Counted from the first letter of the stretch, positions 8,224 to 17,116 are shown. The stretch: 40,239 nucleotides of DNA from Mariniblastus sp. (GCA_023300235.1 JALZWN010000187.1:1-40239); one strand, 5' to 3'. Translations and numbers: made by a program. Notes: generated from the letters alone by a model not told the origin.

Positions 8224-9234
8224 ATGATTCGAGTCGGTATCGTTGGGGCGACTGGGTACACTGCTTTGGAGTTGCTAAAGCTGTTGGCCCGTCACCCGCA
8301 TGTCTCTGTCACAAAGATCACGTCTCGAGATACTAGCTGCCCAGTGTTGGCGGATGTTCATCCCGGTCTGCGTGGCGTATTTGATCTGCGGTTTTGTGAA
8401 CTGGAGATTGAATCTTTTTGCGAAGCAGTGGACGTCGCGTTTTGTTGTTTGCCGCATGCGGCTTCGGCGGAGATCGTTGGTCGGTTGCTCGATCGCAACA
8501 TAAAAGTGGTCGACTTCAGTGCCGACTATCGGTTGAATGACGTGGCATCGTTCGAGCAGTGGTATTCGGTGACGCATCCGGATCCTGGTCGCGTGGGCAA
8601 GGTTGCTTATGGCGTGCCTGAGTTCTTTCGCGACGATATTAAGTCGGCTCAGTTGGTTGCCAACCCAGGGTGTTTTCCAAGTTCGGCGTTGCTCCCGTTA
8701 TTGCCGTTGTTGGGTGCTGGTCTGATCGATAACGATTCGATCATCGTGGATTCGAAGACAGGTATTTCAGGTGCTGGACGAAAAACGAATCTAAAGTTTC
8801 ACTACCCCGAGTGCAATGAATCGATCGCCGCTTATGGAGTGGGGACTCATCGGCACATGCCAGAGATCGATCAGATCATCGCTCGAAAAACGGGTGTTGA
8901 AACGGAAGTTGTTTTCACACCACACTTGACGCCGATGGACCGCGGGATCTTGTCGACGATTTATGTGAAACCGACTGCGGGAAACGATGCCAAGTCGATC
9001 AACGCTTTTTTGAGTAAGCACTATGCGAATGAAACCTTCGTTCGGATCACCGATTGCCCACCGAAGACCAAGGATGTGGCGCACACCAACTTTTGCGATA
9101 TCCATGCCGCCGACAGTCGGTCGATGGTAGTGATCATGAGTGCGTTGGACAATTTGATCAAAGGCGCCAGCGGAGCGGCGGTCCAAAATTTCAATGTGAT
9201 GTGCGGCTTTGAAGAAACAACAGCGCTGATCTAA
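8224..9234 (+). CDS. argC: N-acetyl-gamma-glutamyl-phosphate reductase
   Basis: ArgC reduces N-acetylglutamyl 5-phosphate with NADPH to the semialdehyde, the third step of arginine synthesis, in the cytoplasm. The 336-residue product opens with the dinucleotide-binding segment VGIVGATGYTALELL and has the active-site motif ANPGCFPSSALLPL with the nucleophile Cys150. The later segments SKTGISGAGRK and TPHLTPMDRGILSTIYV are typical of the family. Its ATG comes 5 bases after the pseudokinase stop codon, and argJ follows after 69 bases, so it lies in a plus-strand operon. No separate argB, argD or argF is in the window. Identity is very likely. Confidence 0.96.
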   Translation: MIRVGIVGATGYTALELLKLLARHPHVSVTKITSRDTSCPVLADVHPGLRGVFDLRFCELEIESFCEAVDVAFCCLPHAASAEIVGRLLDRNIKVVDFSADYRLNDVASFEQWYSVTHPDPGRVGKVAYGVPEFFRDDIKSAQLVANPGCFPSSALLPLLPLLGAGLIDNDSIIVDSKTGISGAGRKTNLKFHYPECNESIAAYGVGTHRHMPEIDQIIARKTGVETEVVFTPHLTPMDRGILSTIYVKPTAGNDAKSINAFLSKHYANETFVRITDCPPKTKDVAHTNFCDIHAADSRSMVVIMSALDNLIKGASGAAVQNFNVMCGFEETTALI

Positions 9235-9303
9235 ACGTTTGATAGGCCGCTGGTCCTTTGTTACTTGCGGGGCATGGATTCCAATAAAAGAAAAAGAACG
9301 ACA

Positions 9304-10503
9304 ATGAAGATTCCGGTTGGTTTTAAATTTGGTGGTTTGGCTTGCGGTATCAAGGCGTCCGGGAAAAAGGACTTGGCTTTGATCAGTACGCAGCAACCCG
9401 CTGTTGCTGCCGGTGTTTACACCCAGAACGTGGTCTGTGCCGCCAGCATCGATTGGAATCGCAGCATCACGCCCAGTGCCGACTTCCGGGCGGTGCTGGT
9501 GAACTCGGGTAACGCGAATGCGTGCACGGGCGAGCAAGGGGCGAAAGACAATCAGGTAATGGCCAGTTTGGTGGCCGAGTCATTGAGCACGGTTGCGGCG
9601 TTGGTGAAACCCGAATCCGTTGCAGTGCTATCGACGGGGGTGATTGGTCACGCGTTGCCGATGGATTTGCTGACGACGGGTATTTCGTCGGTGGCTGGAA
9701 CGGTGGGCGATGGCGAGCAAAACTTTATCGATGCTGCCGAAGCGATCATGACAACGGATCAAGGCCGCAAGGTTGCCAGTCGCGAAGTGCAAATCGGTGG
9801 ACAAGCAGTCGCGGTTGTCGGGATGGCAAAAGGCGCCGGCATGATTGGTCCGAACATGGCGACGATGTTGGGAATCATTTGCACCGATGCAAAGGTTAAC
9901 GCAGATCAAGCGGCGGCGATGATTAAATCCGCTGCCGATCGATCATTCAATCGGATTTCGGTGGAAGGCCATACAAGCACCAATGATGCGTTGGTGTTGA
10001 TCTGCAGTGGGCAGGTTGGAGAGGCGATTCAAAGCGATGCTGATTTGGCGGTGTTGCAGCAGGCGATCGATGAAGTTTGTTTGGAAACGGCCAAGATGAT
10101 TCCCGCCGACGGCGAGGGTGCGACTCACTTGGTGGAGATCCAAATCGAAGGCGCCAGCTCGGACGACGACGCCGAAAAGATTGCGCGAACGATCGCTAGT
10201 AGTAACTTGGTAAAAACAGCGGTCACGGGAGCGGATCCTAACTGGGGTCGAATCGTTTCAGCCGCAGGCTATGCCGGCGTGCCGATGGACTTGAGCCAAA
10301 CGCGGCTTGAGTTGAACGGCTTTCCCATTTTCGATCAAGGCGAGCCGCTTAGCTTTGACGCGAAGCAGGTCAGCGATGCGATCAAGGACAACTTCGAAAC
10401 GAAAGTCGCTTTAGTTGTCGGTTCTGGATCTGGCAAAGCAATTCACTGGACCAGTGATCTGACGGTCGATTACGTTCGGTTCAATTCGGAGTACACGACT
10501 TAA
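9304..10503 (+). CDS. argJ: Bifunctional glutamate N-acetyltransferase / amino-acid acetyltransferase
   Basis: ArgJ recycles the acetyl group from N-acetylornithine to glutamate and, in bifunctional forms, also makes acetylglutamate from acetyl-CoA. The 399-residue proenzyme has the autocleavage site GEGATHL, where the chain splits before Thr274 to give alpha and beta chains and exposes the catalytic Thr. Other family segments are VLVNSGNANACTG, STGVIGHALP, MAKGAGMIGPNMATML and TGADPNWGRIVSAAGYAG. I chose the ATG at 9304 because family members begin near VPxGF; an in-frame ATG at 9274 would add ten basic residues. Cyclic acetyl recycling with ArgC next door is expected. Whether it uses acetyl-CoA cannot be told from sequence. 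Confidence 0.95.
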   Translation: MKIPVGFKFGGLACGIKASGKKDLALISTQQPAVAAGVYTQNVVCAASIDWNRSITPSADFRAVLVNSGNANACTGEQGAKDNQVMASLVAESLSTVAALVKPESVAVLSTGVIGHALPMDLLTTGISSVAGTVGDGEQNFIDAAEAIMTTDQGRKVASREVQIGGQAVAVVGMAKGAGMIGPNMATMLGIICTDAKVNADQAAAMIKSAADRSFNRISVEGHTSTNDALVLICSGQVGEAIQSDADLAVLQQAIDEVCLETAKMIPADGEGATHLVEIQIEGASSDDDAEKIARTIASSNLVKTAVTGADPNWGRIVSAAGYAGVPMDLSQTRLELNGFPIFDQGEPLSFDAKQVSDAIKDNFETKVALVVGSGSGKAIHWTSDLTVDYVRFNSEYTT

Positions 10504-10846
10504 GTTGATCGTGTTGGGACGTCGAACAATCCGTTTAAAACGTAGGTCGTTCGCAATATCCCATCGTGTTTGTCCCAATACTCCGCGACAAGCTAAGCTT
10601 TGCAAGTGTGGTTATCGTTTTCGCAGCGTCCTAGGCTTCACGGTCTCGCGTTCCTTTGTGTTCGAAGTGCTTTCCGCGTTTAATTTGGGCTCTACTGGTG
10701 ATTTGGTGGCAAGGGCCCGTTTGGTGAGATTTACGAACGCCACTCGCCTCGGATGGGAACGTCCTTAGTAGCTCGGGTCTCCATCGCGGGTTAACGAAGT
10801 CGACCCCATCCGGGGTGAAAACAACCACTTAATTCCGTCAAGAACC
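10504..10846. other. 343-bp spacer between convergent argJ and fucosidase genes
   Basis: No gene is evident. Both flanking genes end here, so terminators are expected, but only a short hairpin, ACCCC-ATCC-GGGGT at 10803-10816, is seen and it has no T-run on either strand. An 87-codon plus-strand frame (10505-10768) shows no motif. Confidence 0.5.
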
Positions 10847-12655
10847 TCAGTTTGACGGTTCCAACGTTACTGCAATCGCAAACCCGTTGGCTTCGGTGGC
10901 AACGCGGTCGAAATCTACTTCTAACGCTTCGCCATTTTGAGTCCATGGTAGGTCCAGGTTTTTGCTCAGTAGTCGGACCTTGGTGACTTGGCCGGCCGAT
11001 TTTTTCAGCGAAAGAATTTTTACGCGACCTTTGCCAGGCACCAAAGACATCACGTAAACGGTGTTGCCTTTTGCGCTAAACCAAAATTCGGTCGGCAGAG
11101 ACCCATCGCGTTTGACTTTGGTGACGCCTTCGCTGAAAGTGGTCCACCGATCGGTGCCGAAGATTGCTTCGGAGTTAGCTTTCACCCAGACTCCCATGTC
11201 TTGGAAGTTGTTCACGCATTGCTGTTGGACTTTCCCTGCTCCGTCGGGGCCGATGTTTAGCAGGTAGTTGCCGCCTTTGGATACGATATCTACAAAGTGG
11301 CGAAGCAGTTGATTGGTGCTTTTCCAGTTGTTGTCATGAGCCTTGTAGCCCCACGAGTGGTTGCCGGTGCCGCACGTTTCAAAGTGCTTCGCTGCGAGGT
11401 CAGCGCTTTCGGGTGTTTTGTTGTCGCCGGCGTCTACGTAATCGCCGAAGTCGTATCCAATGCGACGGTTGACGACAATGTTAGGGTTGAGATCAAAGAT
11501 TTGCTTGTAGAAACGAAAGGCTTGTGCTTCTGTGATCAGGCCCTCTCCATCAAACCAAATTAAACTTAGCTCCGGCATCAATTTGATAAGTTCAGCGACC
11601 TGAGGGTAGGCTTTGTTCTCTAGGTAGTCAGCATAGGAGTTCGGGCTGGGGTCCCAGAGGTTTTTTCCATTGGGGCGAGTGGGGAGTCCCAAAGGATCGC
11701 GAGCTTGTTTTACATTGGCGTAGTTTGCATCTGTGCCGTCAGTCCAGTCGTGGCCATGCGAGTAGTAGACGCCGAAGTCGAGCCCTTGGGAACGACATGC
11801 GTCGTATAGTTCTTGGATCAGGTCGCCGTTGTATGGGGAAGCATCCGTGACGTCCCAGTCCGAGCATGCAGAATCAAAGAGTGCAAATCCATCGTGGTGC
11901 TTGGCGGTAATCACGACGTATTTCATGCCGGTATCTTTGGCTAGTTTGGCAATTACTTGGGCGAATGATTTATCCGGATTGAACTGTTTGGCAAGTTCAC
12001 GGTATTCCTCACGCGAGATATTGAAGGTGAACATTAACCACTCGGCTACTCGCGGACCTTTGAAATCGGATTGCTCGATTTTGGTTCCTTTCCAGCTTCC
12101 GCCTGCAACCGAGTAGGCGCCCCAGTGGATGAACATGCCAAAGCGGTTTTGTTTGTAGCGAGCGAGTGCGGCTTGTTTGGCTGGCGAGCGATGCATTTTC
12201 AGCCATGGGCCATAGAATCGATCCGAACTAGTCAGGATCCGACTCTTTTCATACGCCTCCGACGCGAGACGTGCTTTAGAAAGGGGGAGTGTCGTTTTTG
12301 CGCTGATGTGGTGGTTGCCGGCTTTCAGGTCCGTCGCGTTGGACGATTGCCAAACAATTCCATCTTCGATTTGGTAGGATTTTTTGAATGACGCCTCGAA
12401 AGATTCACCATTGATCGTGACCTGAACGGTTGGGGCCGAATCGGCGTTCGCGATGGGGCTGATCAGTTGAAGTACGTACTTGCCGGGAGTCGTTAATTCG
12501 AAATTCCAATTGTGTGTTTGGTCAGCTTTTCCATTAGCGACATCTAGTACTACGCAGGAGTTGAGCCTCTGGGGGGCAGCGAGCAACGTCGTAGAAGCGG
12601 CTAAAACTAAAATCAGTACTGAGGCGATGTTTTTTGCAAGTGGAATTGGTTTCAT
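10847..12655 (-). CDS. Exported GH29 alpha-L-fucosidase
   Basis: A secreted alpha-L-fucosidase of glycoside hydrolase family 29, which releases fucose from glycans such as fucoidan-like algal polysaccharides. The 602-residue precursor has a signal peptide (Lys start, hydrophobic core SVLILVLAASTTLLA). Residues 30-150 look like a beta-sandwich accessory module. The catalytic barrel follows with RFGMFIHWGAYSVAGG, KYVVITAKHHDGFALFDS, FGVYYSHGHDW and LSLIWFDGEG, in which the Asp is the expected nucleophile. GGNYLLNIGPDGAG and a small C-terminal beta domain complete the enzyme. It is longer than the usual 450-500 because of the N-terminal module. It is transcribed alone; a sulfatase and a DUF1080 protein within 10 kb fit glycan use, but they are not in the same operon. 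Confidence 0.92.
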   Translation of the reverse strand: MKPIPLAKNIASVLILVLAASTTLLAAPQRLNSCVVLDVANGKADQTHNWNFELTTPGKYVLQLISPIANADSAPTVQVTINGESFEASFKKSYQIEDGIVWQSSNATDLKAGNHHISAKTTLPLSKARLASEAYEKSRILTSSDRFYGPWLKMHRSPAKQAALARYKQNRFGMFIHWGAYSVAGGSWKGTKIEQSDFKGPRVAEWLMFTFNISREEYRELAKQFNPDKSFAQVIAKLAKDTGMKYVVITAKHHDGFALFDSACSDWDVTDASPYNGDLIQELYDACRSQGLDFGVYYSHGHDWTDGTDANYANVKQARDPLGLPTRPNGKNLWDPSPNSYADYLENKAYPQVAELIKLMPELSLIWFDGEGLITEAQAFRFYKQIFDLNPNIVVNRRIGYDFGDYVDAGDNKTPESADLAAKHFETCGTGNHSWGYKAHDNNWKSTNQLLRHFVDIVSKGGNYLLNIGPDGAGKVQQQCVNNFQDMGVWVKANSEAIFGTDRWTTFSEGVTKVKRDGSLPTEFWFSAKGNTVYVMSLVPGKGRVKILSLKKSAGQVTKVRLLSKNLDLPWTQNGEALEVDFDRVATEANGFAIAVTLEPSN

Positions 12656-12830
12656 TGGTAATAAATTTCGTGTGTGGAAACTTGTCAGTGAAAGTATCTT
12701 AGATTCGAGATTGGCCGTCGCATGCGAGGCTACTGGCTAGAAAGGTCCATTAAAACCTTCGCAGTCAGGATGATCGCTGGCAGTTATGGATCAATTTCTA
12801 GTAAGAGATACCCATCTTAACCATCATGGC

Positions 12831-12858
12831 TTGACATTGTCACGCTTCCACCTAACCT
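12831..12858 (+). promoter_or_regulatory. Promoter candidate for the acidic small protein
   Basis: A consensus TTGACA lies at 12831-12836 and TAACCT at 12853-12858, spacing 16, about 55 bases before the start codon at 12913. The -35 box is perfect and the -10 box is moderate. Together with a Shine-Dalgarno GGAGA at 12898-12902 and a strong terminator beyond the gene, it defines a single-gene unit. Confidence 0.5.
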
Positions 12859-12912
12859 TTAACACCTTATAACCGCGCAGAATATATCGGAACATCCGGA
12901 GACATAATCGAC

Positions 12913-13215
12913 ATGGCTGATGAAGAGAAATTAGTCGATCCACTGCTGGAACCTTCAGAAAACAATTCTGATTTGGACCTAGAAGATAATTTGGCTCCGC
13001 CGCCCACTGACAGCCTCGACCTTGAAGTCGTTGACGAGTTCGATGTAGCGGACTTTGACGAGGACTTCGACGACGATTTCGAAGAGGAGATCAAGGGCGA
13101 GTACAATTTGCAGGACGATCAGTATGGCGAGGACTTTGAGAAAGAGTTCGGCCACTTTACCGATCCTGAAAAAGCTGCCGCTCGGAAGGCTGAAAAGTCG
13201 AAAAAGAAAGAGTAA
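12913..13215 (+). CDS. Very acidic small protein of unknown function
   Basis: I do not recognise this 100-residue protein. By count 37 residues are Asp or Glu and 10 are Lys or Arg. The centre is almost a run of Asp, Glu and Phe (FDEDFDDDFEEEI), the N-terminal third is Pro/Leu/Asp-rich, and the last 12 residues are basic (RKAEKSKKKE). No signal peptide or membrane segment is visible; it is probably disordered and cytoplasmic. It looks real: a GGAGA ribosome site ten bases before the ATG, a TTGACA promoter candidate and a strong intrinsic terminator frame it as a monocistronic unit. Acidic tails like this occur in RNA polymerase delta-like and nucleic-acid mimic proteins, but nothing here proves such a role. 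Confidence 0.75.
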   Translation: MADEEKLVDPLLEPSENNSDLDLEDNLAPPPTDSLDLEVVDEFDVADFDEDFDDDFEEEIKGEYNLQDDQYGEDFEKEFGHFTDPEKAAARKAEKSKKKE

Positions 13216-13267
13216 CGTGGCGAGCATGCTTGGCGTTTGAGGCGAGGCATGCAGTGAATACAAAATG

Positions 13268-13310
13268 ACAGGCGAGTGCGACTACGCGTTGCATTCGCCT
13301 GTTTTTTTTT
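13268..13310 (+). terminator. Strong intrinsic terminator of the acidic protein gene
   Basis: ACAGGCGAGTGC (13268-13279) pairs with GCATTCGCCTGT (13291-13302) in a 12-pair stem with one G-U pair and an 11-base loop, followed at once by a run of nine T (13302-13310). It lies 52 bases after the stop codon and is the clearest rho-independent terminator in the window. Confidence 0.93.
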
Positions 13311-13394
13311 GATCGTAGCCTTTCGCTTCGACGCAGGCATCTGATCAAAGTGTCAATTTTGAGAATTCGTTTTAAAGCGGTCCACCGGAAGTAA

Positions 13395-13424
13395 AATCGA
13401 TCGCAATGCAATCGATCGCAACGC
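13395..13424. repeat. 15-bp tandem repeat, two copies
   Basis: Two adjacent 15-base units, AATCGATCGCAATGC and AATCGATCGCAACGC, differ at one base. Each contains the palindrome ATCGAT, and the end of the second overlaps AACGCGTT, another palindrome. They sit between two convergent genes, so a promoter role is unlikely. Confidence 0.85.
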
Positions 13425-13509
13425 GTTACGGGGTGGTTTCAAGCTTGGCTTTCTTGCCCCGGTTTTGGCGAGCGGGCAATAAGCGTCAGTCCCTGCGTTA
13501 AAGAGCGGT

Positions 13510-13526
13510 CTTTCAGGGAGTGAAAG
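13510..13526. repeat. 17-nt hairpin of the CTTTC-N-GAAAG family
   Basis: CTTTCAGGGAGTGAAAG folds with a 6-pair stem and is followed by GGCGACATT, exactly as are the hairpins at 38541-38557 and 38801-38817. The shared flank and size show a dispersed family. No T-run follows, so it is not a standard terminator. Confidence 0.7.
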
Positions 13527-13554
13527 GCGACATTCGGATCTTCGCTGAGGAGCC

Positions 13555-13647
13555 TATTGATTTATGGGGCCGCGGTTTCCGCTTCGCAAAACCGTGGCTA
13601 GCGCCAAAACGGCTAACCACGTTTCTTCAAATTCGAGTAAATCAATA
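13555..13647. repeat. 93-bp element with 10-bp terminal inverted repeats
   Basis: TATTGATTTA (13555-13564) and TAAATCAATA (13638-13647) are perfect inverted repeats. Inside, CCGCGGTTT (13570-13578) pairs with AAACCGTGG (13589-13597), and CGTGGCTAGC (13593-13602) pairs with GCTAACCACG (13612-13621) with one mismatch. The two inner hairpins share CGTGG, so only one can form at a time. The second resembles the hairpin at 772-810 with arms exchanged. No target-site duplication is evident. Confidence 0.65.
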
Positions 13648-13650
13648 AAC

Positions 13651-13677
13651 CGTGCCTCGCCAGATTGGCCAGGCACG
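13651..13677 (-). terminator. Probable terminator of the DUF1080 gene
   Basis: CGTGCCT (13651-13657) pairs with AGGCACG (13671-13677), and GCC/GGC continues the stem inside. It lies 11 bases beyond the DUF1080 stop and on the minus strand is followed by GGTTTATTGATTT, a broken T-rich tail. Confidence 0.55.
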
Positions 13678-13688
13678 AGTTAGTTCGC

Positions 13689-15038
13689 TTACTTGATTTC
13701 TTTGATGCTCAAGTTTCGAAATTCGACTGGAGCATTGTGACCGGCAAGCCCAAAGTGTCCTTGGGTTAGATCTTTGCCGGTGTGTTCGGAGCCGTCTTTG
13801 AATTCTGCGGGATCCAATTTCGATAGGTCCGTGTCCAAAATCACGCTGCCGTTGAGTTCAACTTTGATCGTCGATCCCTTCACGGTGACTTCTTGGAAGT
13901 TCCATTGGCCAGCCGGTCGTAGGTAACCGGGAGTTGCGGCGGCCATGCCGTAAGCCGAACCGTGGTGCTGGCGTGCGTCGAGTTTGGCGTAGGAGGTGTG
14001 CTCGGAATCGAGGATCTGAAGTTCGCACATTCCTGCGTAAGCTGGGTCACCCGAACCTGGGTAGCGGATGGCGAGCCCGTTGTTGCCGGCTGGTGGCAAG
14101 CGGAACTCAAGCCGCGCGACGAAGTCAGAGTATTCTTTGGCCGTGTAGATCGTTCCCGATTGCTTGTCCTTGTTGCTCAGGATTCCGTTTTTGACCTCGA
14201 ACTTGTCGGTCGCTCCGGCAAGGCCATCGAAATCTTTTCCGTTGAAGATCGGGGTGAAGCCTTCGTTGGTGTGATTGGCCAGGATTTCATTGGCAGCCTC
14301 GGCATCGATCTCTTTGATAAACACGTTCCGCCAGCGGATTTCGCCGCCGTGGGTTTGCAGTTGAATCGGTCCGTTCGGGAAATGAGCTCGTTTGCGATCC
14401 CAGAAGTTTTCCATCGCCGCCCAGTCGACGACAAGTTTTTCGTTGAGCCAGACGGTGGTTCGGGCTCCGACTTGTTGGATGCGTAGTCGGTTCCACTCGC
14501 CCATCGGCTTGTCGGCAAGTACCAACGGGTCTTTGCCGTTGTTTTCCTTTTGGTTGTTCCACAATCCGCCGGAGCCTTTCTGCGATCCGTGCTTCCATTG
14601 GTCTTCGTCTTTGACGTCCCAGATTTGAACTTGCGGGTTCGCTCGCAGGTAAATCCCGCTGTCAGAACCTGGAACGGCTTTATAATCAATCCGAAATTCG
14701 AAGTCACCGTACTCGCGGTCGGTTGTCAGGTAGACGCCTTTGCCGTCGTTGACCAGCTCGCCGTTGTCGACGGACCAGTGTTGCTGCGCGTTCTCCCAAT
14801 CGGTGGCTCGTTTGGCTTTGCGATCGTCCTCTGACATCTCGGCCAGTTTGACCGGGCTGAAGTGTCCCATGCCGTGCCATCCGGCAAGGTCTTGGCCGTT
14901 GAACAACGCCGTGAAGCCGTTGGGGGCTTGATTGTCTTCTTGAGCGTTCGCGAAGCCCGGCAGAGTTACTAGTGCCAGTAGTGTAATAAGGGCCTTGAGT
15001 TTAATTGCGAGCGAAGTCTGGGTTTTGTGATCGATCAT
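13689..15038 (-). CDS. Exported protein with two DUF1080 (3-keto-disaccharide hydrolase) domains
   Basis: A 449-residue exported protein with a signal peptide (hydrophobic LKALITLLALVTLPGFANA, cleaved near AQ) and two DUF1080 domains of concanavalin-like beta-sandwich fold. Domain one, about 38-245, begins GFTALFNGQDLAGWHG and has GDFEFRIDYKAVPGSDSGIYLR and QTHGGEIRWRNVFIKEI. Domain two, about 258-449, begins GFTPIFNGKDFDGLAG and ends APVEFRNLSIKEIK. The family is abundant in planctomycetes and is annotated as 3-keto-disaccharide hydrolase from work on Bacteroides glycan oxidation; the substrate here is unknown. The SH3 protein gene lies 80 bases upstream on the same strand, so cotranscription is possible. 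Family assignment is firm, enzymatic role only likely. Confidence 0.88.
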   Translation of the reverse strand: MIDHKTQTSLAIKLKALITLLALVTLPGFANAQEDNQAPNGFTALFNGQDLAGWHGMGHFSPVKLAEMSEDDRKAKRATDWENAQQHWSVDNGELVNDGKGVYLTTDREYGDFEFRIDYKAVPGSDSGIYLRANPQVQIWDVKDEDQWKHGSQKGSGGLWNNQKENNGKDPLVLADKPMGEWNRLRIQQVGARTTVWLNEKLVVDWAAMENFWDRKRAHFPNGPIQLQTHGGEIRWRNVFIKEIDAEAANEILANHTNEGFTPIFNGKDFDGLAGATDKFEVKNGILSNKDKQSGTIYTAKEYSDFVARLEFRLPPAGNNGLAIRYPGSGDPAYAGMCELQILDSEHTSYAKLDARQHHGSAYGMAAATPGYLRPAGQWNFQEVTVKGSTIKVELNGSVILDTDLSKLDPAEFKDGSEHTGKDLTQGHFGLAGHNAPVEFRNLSIKEIK

Positions 15039-15118
15039 AAAGGTCTGTTGCCAGTAAAGTTACAGGTTGGTTTATAGAGCCCTTTATGCTAATCGATTTT
15101 CTCGAAAAATGCGAATCC

Positions 15119-16867
15119 CTACAACGGAAATACACGTTCGATCGTGACGTGTTTGAGGTTCAAGCGTTGATTGAAACCCATTTGGCCGTTTACGCCGACA
15201 CGTTTTTTCAGATAGCGGCTCAGGTTGATACCGGGCATCGGAGTTACGTGATAAATGATTTTTCCAGTCTCGTCTTGCAGCACGTAAGTTGACTGCTCGG
15301 TGCCTCGGCTTTGTTTGAGTTCGTTCAACCAACCGGTAGCGTCGAATTGAGCGTTGTTGGTGAAGTTGTTGCCGGCGGTGCGAGAACCAGCAGATGCGAT
15401 GCCAGTGCCAGTTCTGTCGTTTGAGCGGAAGCCGAATTGGTCATTAGAGGTTCTGCCGTTGCCTGTGCTTACGAATGAGCCGCGGTTGGTACTGTAGCCG
15501 GTCGCAACCTGTCGGCAATTGGCAAGCTTGTTTAGAAATTGCTGGGCCGCTTGTTGGTGGGTGTAGTCGGCGTTGGTCATGTACTGACGCGTGGCAGTTT
15601 CGAGCGGTTCCAGTTGCCATTGCGAAGGTGCTTTAAGCATTTCGACGGTCAATCGGTTGTTGAGCGTTTGCAGTGCGTTGGCTGCAATCGGCTGTCCGGT
15701 GAACGTGTTGGTATATCCATTGGACTGATTTAGCTGTTGAGCGAAGTGGCCGCGATCGGGGCTCGCGTTAGCCACGCGAATCTGCCCGCTGTAACTCTGC
15801 TGTGTCTGACGAGTTGGGTTCGGCTGGTAAGGTTGTTGTTGGAAGGAGCGGTTCGGGTTCTGTGCGGTGTTGGTGTACGACTGGTTGGTTGCTTGAGAGT
15901 GGTTGCGGTTGTCGTTGTAATTTGAAGAGGAACCGAAGTTATTGGCTGCGCTTTTGTAGGCGTCATCCGATGGAATCGAACGGGTGGATCGACGCCATCC
16001 GCTACCGCTGTCTTGAAGTGGCGGCTCTGTGGTTTCGGCGGGGGCTGCGGGTTCAGGGGCACGGTTTGGGGTTGCAGGAGTAAAGCTTGCTTGCTGAACA
16101 TTTGCTTGGTCGGCAGCAAAATCGTTTGCGGCTGGGCGACGTGGTTGAACTGCGAATGGCGTGGCCGGTGGGATTGGCCGTATCGCTGGTTGGTGTGCGG
16201 TGGCGAAATCTGGATTCGGTTTAATTGGGGTGAGTGTAGAACGGTCAAGAGTCGGCGGTTGTTGCGCTGCTACCGCGATTGGTTTGGAAGTTGGCTGTGG
16301 GTCGATGACCGATGCCATGGTTGCGCCGGACAGCGACTCAAGGTTGTCGACGTTGATCCAGCGGAATTCGCCTGCAGGTGGTTTGATTTGATACCAGATC
16401 GTGCTGTGGCCTTCAGGGCTGGGCCACGAGAGCTGGCCGATCAGAGCGACCTTTTCTTTTTCGCGAAGTTTGACTTGCCAAAGTGGCTTTTCAACCGAAC
16501 CAAGCTTGGTGCCAACAAACGGAGTGGTGCCCGCAAGTTTGATTTCTCCGACGCCTTCGCCAGTCACTTCGACGGCGGATTCGGGGATGATGCAAAAACT
16601 GCCTTCCACTGGGCGAATCGCACACCAGCCATCGGGATCATGCCGGTAGACTTCGACGACTTGCCCGGCGGCGAGTTTTTGTGTGCCGTAGTGAACTTTC
16701 CCTGGGCCACTTCGTACCAACGCGTTGTCTTTGGAGACCAAGGCTTGGTAGGGGAATTCGATCGACGAGCTTTGCGCGGCAGCGGTTGAGGTAACCGCGA
16801 TCGCGGCAAGGCAGCCGAGAGCAAACGTGAGAAGGGCGTGGCGAGTTGAGAGGGTCTTGATAATCAT
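15119..16867 (-). CDS. Exported bacterial-SH3 protein with Gln/Asn-rich middle
   Basis: A 582-residue exported protein. A signal peptide (hydrophobic ALLTFALGCLAAIAV, cleaved near TAAAQ) precedes a bacterial SH3-like region at about 38-100 (ALVSKDNALVRSGPGKVHYGT, then VEVYRHDPDGWCAIRP), likely a cell-envelope or polymer-binding module; a second, weaker unit may lie at 110-175. Residues 190-400 are low complexity, rich in Pro, Gln, Asn, Ser and Thr. A conserved-looking end (YVLQDETGKIIYHVTPMPGINL and RYLKKRVGVNGQMGF) resembles an OB-like module of planctomycete envelope proteins. Function is unknown. The downstream DUF1080 gene is on the same strand 80 bases away. Confidence 0.8.
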   Translation of the reverse strand: MIIKTLSTRHALLTFALGCLAAIAVTSTAAAQSSSIEFPYQALVSKDNALVRSGPGKVHYGTQKLAAGQVVEVYRHDPDGWCAIRPVEGSFCIIPESAVEVTGEGVGEIKLAGTTPFVGTKLGSVEKPLWQVKLREKEKVALIGQLSWPSPEGHSTIWYQIKPPAGEFRWINVDNLESLSGATMASVIDPQPTSKPIAVAAQQPPTLDRSTLTPIKPNPDFATAHQPAIRPIPPATPFAVQPRRPAANDFAADQANVQQASFTPATPNRAPEPAAPAETTEPPLQDSGSGWRRSTRSIPSDDAYKSAANNFGSSSNYNDNRNHSQATNQSYTNTAQNPNRSFQQQPYQPNPTRQTQQSYSGQIRVANASPDRGHFAQQLNQSNGYTNTFTGQPIAANALQTLNNRLTVEMLKAPSQWQLEPLETATRQYMTNADYTHQQAAQQFLNKLANCRQVATGYSTNRGSFVSTGNGRTSNDQFGFRSNDRTGTGIASAGSRTAGNNFTNNAQFDATGWLNELKQSRGTEQSTYVLQDETGKIIYHVTPMPGINLSRYLKKRVGVNGQMGFNQRLNLKHVTIERVFPL

Positions 16868-17116
16868 CGCGAATCATCCTTGATGCGATTTCGAATCGTG
16901 GCTGCTGTTCAAGTGTTGAGAAGTAGCCCCGGTTCAGATATTTTTTCGATGATTTTTTTACCCAAAAGCCAAGTTTCGCTCAAGATCAGTAATGCTAGCA
17001 GGCGGGAGGCTTGTGGAAGCTGCAGAGTGGATGATGAGCGAGTTGGCTTGTCTTCCGGCCGAATTGGCCGGGTTCAAGGCTCGTTCGCTTGCCCATTCGA
17101 GCAGGTATTCTCTGGC

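Larger units (their letters stand above)
13311..13688. other. 378-bp convergent spacer rich in repeats
   Basis: No gene is seen. The spacer holds a 15-bp tandem repeat with ATCGAT cores (13395-13424), a hairpin of the CTTTC...GAAAG family (13510-13526), a 93-bp element with 10-bp terminal inverted repeats (13555-13647) and a probable terminator for the DUF1080 gene (13651-13677). These are annotated separately. Confidence 0.7.
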
